Source of the DNA: Pseudomonadota bacterium
GTDB lineage: Bacteria; Pseudomonadota; Gammaproteobacteria; Burkholderiales; Burkholderiaceae_D
NCBI GenBank assembly: GCA_023422955.1
Contig: JAFAGG010000069.1
Location: 1 to 17,026 of the forward strand
Length of the DNA: 17,026 nucleotides
Direction of reading: 5' to 3'
Numbering within the stretch: the first letter of the stretch is position 1; each line of letters opens with the position of its first letter. Of the stretch, positions 13,663-17,026 are shown in pieces. Below the pieces are notes generated by a model that worked only from the letters and a program-made list of their open reading frames with translations, was not told where the DNA came from and ran no database searches. The position numbers and the translations under genes are program-made.

Positions 13663-15381
13663 ATGAAAAACGATACACCAACAGCAGCATTGAATGAAGC
13701 AACTGAACTGACCGATGGCTTCCATCTCTTGATGGATGCATTGGAGATGAACGGCATCACCAACATCTATGGCCTGCTCGGCATTCCTGTTACCGAAATC
13801 GGCCGTATGTGGCAAGCACGCGGCAACAAGTTCTTCAGCTTCCGCAACGAGCAGAACGCTGGCTATGCCGCTTCTGTTGCTGGCTACCTCACCAAAAAGC
13901 CTGGTGTTTGCGTGACCGTGTCCGCTCCCGGCTTCCTGAACGGCATTACCGCTCTGGCCAACGCGACCACCAACTGCTTCCCGATGATCCTGATTTCCGG
14001 CTCCTCCGAGCGTGAAGTCGTCGACCTGCAGCAAGGTGACTACGAAGAAATGGATCAGCTGAACATCGCTCGCCCGTTCTGCAAAGCATCCTTCCGTATC
14101 AACCGCCCAGAAGACATCGGCGTTGCCGTTGTACGCGCTATCCGCACCGCGCTGTCCGGCCGTCCTGGCGGTGTTTACCTGGACATCCCGGCTCGTCTGT
14201 TTGCAACGACCATGTCGGCAGAAGAAGGCAAAAAATCCCTGTTCGTTCCTGTTGACCCGGCTCCAGCGCAAATCCCTGGCCCCGACGCAGTTAAACGCGC
14301 TGTTGACCTGATCAAAGGCGCCAAGAAGCCCCTGATCCTGTTCGGCAAAGGCGCTGCTTACGCTCAGTGCGACGACGATATCAAAGCATTCGTCGAAGAA
14401 ACCGGCATCCCCTTCACCCCGATGTCCATGGCCAAAGGCCTGGTATCCGACACCCATCCGCAATGTGCTGCTGCAGCCCGCTCCCTGGTCCTGCAAGAGT
14501 CCGACGTTGTGATCCTGGTTGGTGCACGTCTGAACTGGCTGCTGGCTCACGGCAAAGGCAAAACCTGGGGTAGCGTCAAGAAGAAATTCGTTCAGATCGA
14601 CATCCAGGCTAACGAAATGGACAGCAACGTGCCTATCGAAGCACCGCTGGTTGGCGACATCCAGTCCTGCGTGAACGCACTGCGTGCCGGCCTGAAAGGC
14701 ATGGCTAAACCGACCGAGTGGATGAACGCTGTTTCTGAACGCGCTGCCGGCAGCCGTACAAAACTGGCTTCCAAGCTGTCTACCGCAACCCCTGTGATGA
14801 ACTATCACAACTCGCTGGGCGCAATCCGCGAAGTGCTGAAAAACTACCCGGACATCATCCTGGTCAACGAAGGCGCAAACGCACTGGACAATGCCCGTAT
14901 GGTGATCGACCAGTACCAGCCGCGTAAGCGTGTGGATACCGGCACCTGGGGCGTAATGGGTATCGGCATGGGCTCCGCAGCGGCAGCCGCTGTTGAATCC
15001 GGCAAGCCTGTCGTGGCAATCTGCGGCGACTCCGCTTTCGGTTTCTCCGGCATGGAATTCGAAACCCTGACCCGCTACAACCTGCCTGTAACCGTGATCA
15101 TCATGAACAACGGCGGCATCTATCGTGGCGACGAAGCCGATCCTGCACACCAATTCTCGTGCATGAAGTTCCATCCTGACACCCGTTACGACCTGTTCAG
15201 CAAATCGCTGGGCGGCGAAGGCGTGCGCGTCGAGACTCCGGAACAACTGGCTAAGGCGCTGGAAGATTCCATCAAGTCCGGCAAGACCACCATGATCGAT
15301 GCCATCATCGATCCTGCAGCGGGTGTTGAATCCGGCCGTATCGGCAATCTGAACATCGTCAGCCAGATCGGCAAGAAGTAA
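13663..15381 (+). CDS. oxc: Oxalyl-CoA decarboxylase
   Basis: The product is a cytosolic thiamine-diphosphate enzyme that converts oxalyl-CoA to formyl-CoA and CO2, consuming a proton. The 572 residues match the Oxalobacter formigenes enzyme (568). The catalytic Glu that activates the cofactor is E63 in FRNEQNAGYAAS. The ThDP/Mg motif runs from G455-D456-S (GDSAFGFSGMEFETLTRYNL) to N482-N483-G484. The substrate-loop end VESGRIGNLNIVSQIGKK and the motifs SAPGFLNGITAL and ISGSSEREVVDLQQGDYEE are hallmarks of Oxc rather than other ThDP decarboxylases. The start at 13663 is preceded by a modest GAGAAAG ribosome binding site. Codon use is biased to CGT, GGT, GCT, GTT and AAA compared with upstream genes, suggesting very high expression. 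Frc downstream supplies the substrate. Confidence 0.97.
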   Translation: MKNDTPTAALNEATELTDGFHLLMDALEMNGITNIYGLLGIPVTEIGRMWQARGNKFFSFRNEQNAGYAASVAGYLTKKPGVCVTVSAPGFLNGITALANATTNCFPMILISGSSEREVVDLQQGDYEEMDQLNIARPFCKASFRINRPEDIGVAVVRAIRTALSGRPGGVYLDIPARLFATTMSAEEGKKSLFVPVDPAPAQIPGPDAVKRAVDLIKGAKKPLILFGKGAAYAQCDDDIKAFVEETGIPFTPMSMAKGLVSDTHPQCAAAARSLVLQESDVVILVGARLNWLLAHGKGKTWGSVKKKFVQIDIQANEMDSNVPIEAPLVGDIQSCVNALRAGLKGMAKPTEWMNAVSERAAGSRTKLASKLSTATPVMNYHNSLGAIREVLKNYPDIILVNEGANALDNARMVIDQYQPRKRVDTGTWGVMGIGMGSAAAAAVESGKPVVAICGDSAFGFSGMEFETLTRYNLPVTVIIMNNGGIYRGDEADPAHQFSCMKFHPDTRYDLFSKSLGGEGVRVETPEQLAKALEDSIKSGKTTMIDAIIDPAAGVESGRIGNLNIVSQIGKK

Positions 15382-15417
15382 TAAGTGGTGCCAGGGCGTC
15401 TGCCCTGCCCGACTTAT
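15381..15417 (+). terminator. Stem-loop at the end of oxc, possible weak terminator
   Basis: An outer stem (ATAAGT 15381-15386 with ACTTAT 15412-15417) encloses a perfect 6-bp inner stem (CAGGGC 15392-15397 with GCCCTG 15402-15407) with a GTCT loop. It begins at the last base of the oxc stop. The T-rich stretch after it is short (TTATTT), so it may act as a weak terminator or 3'-end stabiliser. Confidence 0.45.
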
Positions 15418-15420
15418 TTG

Positions 15421-15446
15421 GCGCAGGCCTTGAAAAAGGTCTGCGC
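15421..15446 (+). repeat. GAAA-loop hairpin downstream of oxc
   Basis: GCGCAGGCCTT (15421-15431) pairs with AAGGTCTGCGC (15436-15446), with one G-U pair, closing a GAAA (GNRA-type) tetraloop. No T-run follows. It is a very stable RNA hairpin rather than a terminator. Confidence 0.65.
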
Positions 15447-15447
15447 A

Positions 15448-15472
15448 GCCGCATATAGCCTGTTGATGCGGC
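15448..15472 (+). repeat. Third stem-loop downstream of oxc
   Basis: GCCGCAT (15448-15454) and ATGCGGC (15466-15472) are perfect complements with an 11-base loop. An alternative outer pairing of TTGGCGC (15418-15424) with GCGCCAA (15471-15477) would enclose most of this and the preceding hairpin and compete with parts of both. Confidence 0.55.
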
Positions 15473-15519
15473 GCCAATCAAGGCATGCTGGAGACTACTG
15501 TGCCTTGTTGGCTGGCAAC

Positions 15520-15548
15520 TTGACATGGTCATGTTGCAGAACTAGTAT
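15520..15548 (+). promoter_or_regulatory. Candidate sigma70 promoter of frc
   Basis: A perfect TTGACA (15520-15525), 17-base spacer and TAGTAT (15543-15548, 4/6 of consensus). The start would be near 15554, giving a frc leader of about 160 nt. This implies that frc has its own promoter in addition to any read-through from oxc. Confidence 0.65.
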
Positions 15549-15614
15549 CAGAATCTTTGCTGTAAGATTTCCAAATAAATGTTGGATCATAAAGCCGGCT
15601 GAAAAGCTCGCGCC

Positions 15615-15639
15615 ACTCCACCTTTATCGGTGGAGTTTT
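15615..15639 (+). terminator. Terminator-like hairpin inside the frc leader
   Basis: ACTCCACC (15615-15622) pairs perfectly with GGTGGAGT (15629-15636) around a TTTATC loop, followed by a run of four T ending at 15639. It lies downstream of the predicted frc promoter and upstream of the frc start, so it could attenuate frc, end a short leader RNA, or stop oxc read-through. The T-run is short, so efficiency is uncertain. Confidence 0.55.
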
Positions 15640-15712
15640 CACTTCCTAAACAGAAGGTTTTCTATTCTGCTTTGGGGACCAAGTTAAACGATTGATAAGG
15701 AAGCTAGCAATC

Positions 15713-16939
15713 ATGAGTAAAAAACCATTAGAAGGCGTTAAGATAATTGACTTTACCCACGTGCAAGCTGGTCCTGCATGTACTCAGCTGCTCGCCTGGT
15801 TTGGCGCTGATGTGGTGAAAGTCGAGCGTCCTGGTTCGGGCGACGTTACCCGTAGCCAGTTGCGTGACATCGAAGACGTTGATGCTCTGTATTTTACGAT
15901 GCTGAACAGCAACAAGCGCTCGCTGACCTTGGATACCAAAACTCCTCAAGGCAAAGAAGTTCTGGAAAAACTGATCAAGCAATCCGACGTGCTGGTTGAG
16001 AACTTTGGTCCTGGCGCGCTGGATCGCATGGGCTTTTCCTGGGAACGCATCCAGGAACTGAACCCACGCATGGTCGTGGCTTCCGTCAAGGGCTTTAGCG
16101 ATGGTCACCACTACGAAGACCTGAAAGTGTACGAAAACGTGGCACAGTGTGCTGGCGGTGCTGCTTCGACCTCCGGCTGGTGGGACGGCCCACCGACCGT
16201 ATCCGGCGCAGCGCTGGGTGACTCCAACACCGGTATGCATCTGGCAATCGGCATCCTGACCGCTCTGATCGGCCGCGACAAATCTGGCAAAGGCCAGAAA
16301 GTTGCTGTTTCCATGCAAGACGCCGTTCTGAACCTGTGCCGCGTAAAACTGCGCGACCAGCAACGTCTGGACAAACTGGGCTACCTGGAAGAGTACCCAC
16401 AGTACCCGCACGGCACCTTCTCCGACGTCGTACCCCGTGGCGGTAACGCTGGCGGTGGCGGCCAACCTGGCTGGGTTCTGAAATGTAAAGGCTGGGAAAC
16501 CGATCCTAACGCTTACATCTACTTCACCATCCAGGGTCATGCTTGGGAACCGATCTGCCGCGCACTGGGCAAAGAAGAATGGATCAGCGATCCGGCCTAC
16601 AACACCCCGCGTGCACGTCAAGACAAGATCTTCGATATCTTCGCAGTGATCGAAGACTGGCTGAAAGACAAAACCAAGTACGAAGCTGTGGACATCCTGC
16701 GCAAATTCGACATTCCTTGCGCACCTGTGCTGTCCATGAAAGAAATCGCAAACGACGAGTCCCTGCGTAAGAGCGGTTCCATCGTGGAAGTTGACCACAA
16801 AGCTCGCGGCAAGTACCTGACCGTTGGTAGCCCGATCAAATTCTCCGACCTCAAGCCGGAAGTAACGGGTTCCCCGCTGCTGGGCGAGCACACCGACGAA
16901 GTGCTGGCTCAACTGGGTTACTCCAAAGAGCAAATCTAG
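15713..16939 (+). CDS. frc: Formyl-CoA:oxalate CoA-transferase
   Basis: The product is a class III CoA-transferase that moves CoA from formyl-CoA to oxalate, releasing formate and making oxalyl-CoA for Oxc. The 408-residue protein starts MSKKPLEGVKIIDFTHVQAG, almost the canonical N-terminus. The catalytic aspartate is D170 in SGAALGDSNTGMHL (Asp169 in O. formigenes). The glycine loop G247-G-G-G250-Q251 that closes over the active site is intact. Compared with the O. formigenes sequence as I recall it (428 residues), a segment before VPRGGNAGGGG is shorter by roughly 17 residues. The start is supported by AAGGA at 15697-15701; an in-frame ATG at 15692 would lack this. Codon use shows the same high-expression bias as oxc. 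A strong terminator follows. Confidence 0.97.
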   Translation: MSKKPLEGVKIIDFTHVQAGPACTQLLAWFGADVVKVERPGSGDVTRSQLRDIEDVDALYFTMLNSNKRSLTLDTKTPQGKEVLEKLIKQSDVLVENFGPGALDRMGFSWERIQELNPRMVVASVKGFSDGHHYEDLKVYENVAQCAGGAASTSGWWDGPPTVSGAALGDSNTGMHLAIGILTALIGRDKSGKGQKVAVSMQDAVLNLCRVKLRDQQRLDKLGYLEEYPQYPHGTFSDVVPRGGNAGGGGQPGWVLKCKGWETDPNAYIYFTIQGHAWEPICRALGKEEWISDPAYNTPRARQDKIFDIFAVIEDWLKDKTKYEAVDILRKFDIPCAPVLSMKEIANDESLRKSGSIVEVDHKARGKYLTVGSPIKFSDLKPEVTGSPLLGEHTDEVLAQLGYSKEQI

Positions 16940-16999
16940 CAAATGCACTCTTCCGGCGCGGTGTAATACCGTTAGCCAGCAGCCTGCCTGCTTGATGAG

Positions 17000-17026
17000 A
17001 ACGGCGCCCTTCGGGGCGCCGTTTTT
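17000..17026 (+). terminator. Intrinsic terminator of frc
   Basis: A perfect 10-bp stem (AACGGCGCCC 17000-17009 with GGGCGCCGTT 17014-17023) closes a TTCG tetraloop with a C-G closing pair, an extra-stable loop, followed by a T-run that reaches the window edge. Confidence 0.95.

Larger units (their letters stand above)
15382..15712. other. oxc-frc intercistronic region (331 bp)
   Basis: No gene is supported here; one open frame (15385-15687) has no family-like or compositional support. The first 100 bases hold three consecutive stem-loops, then a consensus -35 promoter (15520-15548), and a terminator-like hairpin (15615-15639) 73 bases before frc. Oxc-frc pairs are often closely spaced, so this long structured gap is notable. 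Confidence 0.7.

Noticed and set aside
13639..15477. 612-codon open frame on the - strand opposite oxc
   Set aside because: It covers oxc almost exactly, has low-complexity His/Gln/Gly-rich content and no family motif; it arises from the strong codon bias of oxc.
15385..15687. 100-codon open frame in the oxc-frc gap
   Set aside because: It runs through the hairpins, promoter and terminator-like element, has unusual composition and no ribosome binding site; the region is better explained as regulatory.
15728..16948. 406-codon open frame on the - strand opposite frc
   Set aside because: It mirrors frc and has no recognisable domains; a codon-bias shadow.
1..17026. CRISPR array, tRNA or rRNA genes
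   Set aside because: No regularly spaced repeats and no recognisable tRNA or rRNA sequence were seen on either strand.

Overview
The window reads as chromosomal DNA of a betaproteobacterium, most likely a member of the Oxalobacteraceae (Burkholderiales) such as Herminiimonas or a relative. The basis is overall gene content (holC followed by a short helical protein, a DadA/LivK-type pair, a LysR gene fused to lgt, a small Trp-rich membrane protein), the moderately GC-rich codon use, and a complete oxalate-degradation gene pair (oxc, frc) very like that of Oxalobacter. The genus is an inference; no rRNA is present.

Layout. Positions 1-133 hold short direct repeats and a GC hairpin that look like the edge of an older mobile element. 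Positions 134-3734 carry housekeeping genes on the + strand: oligopeptidase A (prlC), a secreted DUF4124-glutaredoxin hybrid, DNA polymerase III chi (holC) and a helical hypothetical protein overlapping holC by 4 bp. Positions 3888-6606 hold D-amino-acid dehydrogenase (dadA) and a periplasmic branched-chain amino-acid-type binding protein. A perfect 15-bp hairpin (6705-6738) separates the latter from a convergent cytochrome c gene. Next come a small Trp-rich membrane protein, a LysR regulator whose stop codon overlaps the start of lgt, then an enoyl-CoA hydratase-family gene and a malonyl-CoA-synthetase-like gene as a probable two-gene operon.

An 852-bp IS5-family insertion sequence (11674-12525, 20-bp terminal repeats, TA target duplication) sits exactly inside the stop codon of the acyl-CoA synthetase gene; the first base of the IS restores a stop. 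After it, on the - strand, come a probable 59-aa single-helix membrane protein and a Crp/Fnr-family regulator. The regulator is divergent from oxc (oxalyl-CoA decarboxylase), which is followed by frc (formyl-CoA:oxalate CoA-transferase) and a strong terminator at the right end. Frc makes oxalyl-CoA from oxalate and formyl-CoA; Oxc decarboxylates it to formyl-CoA and CO2, so the pair forms a cycle.

The most interesting part is the control of this oxalate module. A perfect 16-bp FNR-type palindrome lies between the regulator and oxc. It is placed exactly as in a class II FNR-activated promoter for oxc (centre at -41.5 from the predicted start, good -10), and at the same time overlaps the -35 of a plausible promoter for the regulator itself. 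The oxc-frc gap (331 bp) contains a cluster of stem-loops, then a consensus -35 promoter, then a terminator-like hairpin inside the predicted frc leader. This suggests separate, possibly attenuated control of frc or a short leader RNA. All promoter and RNA assignments are predictions from pattern only.
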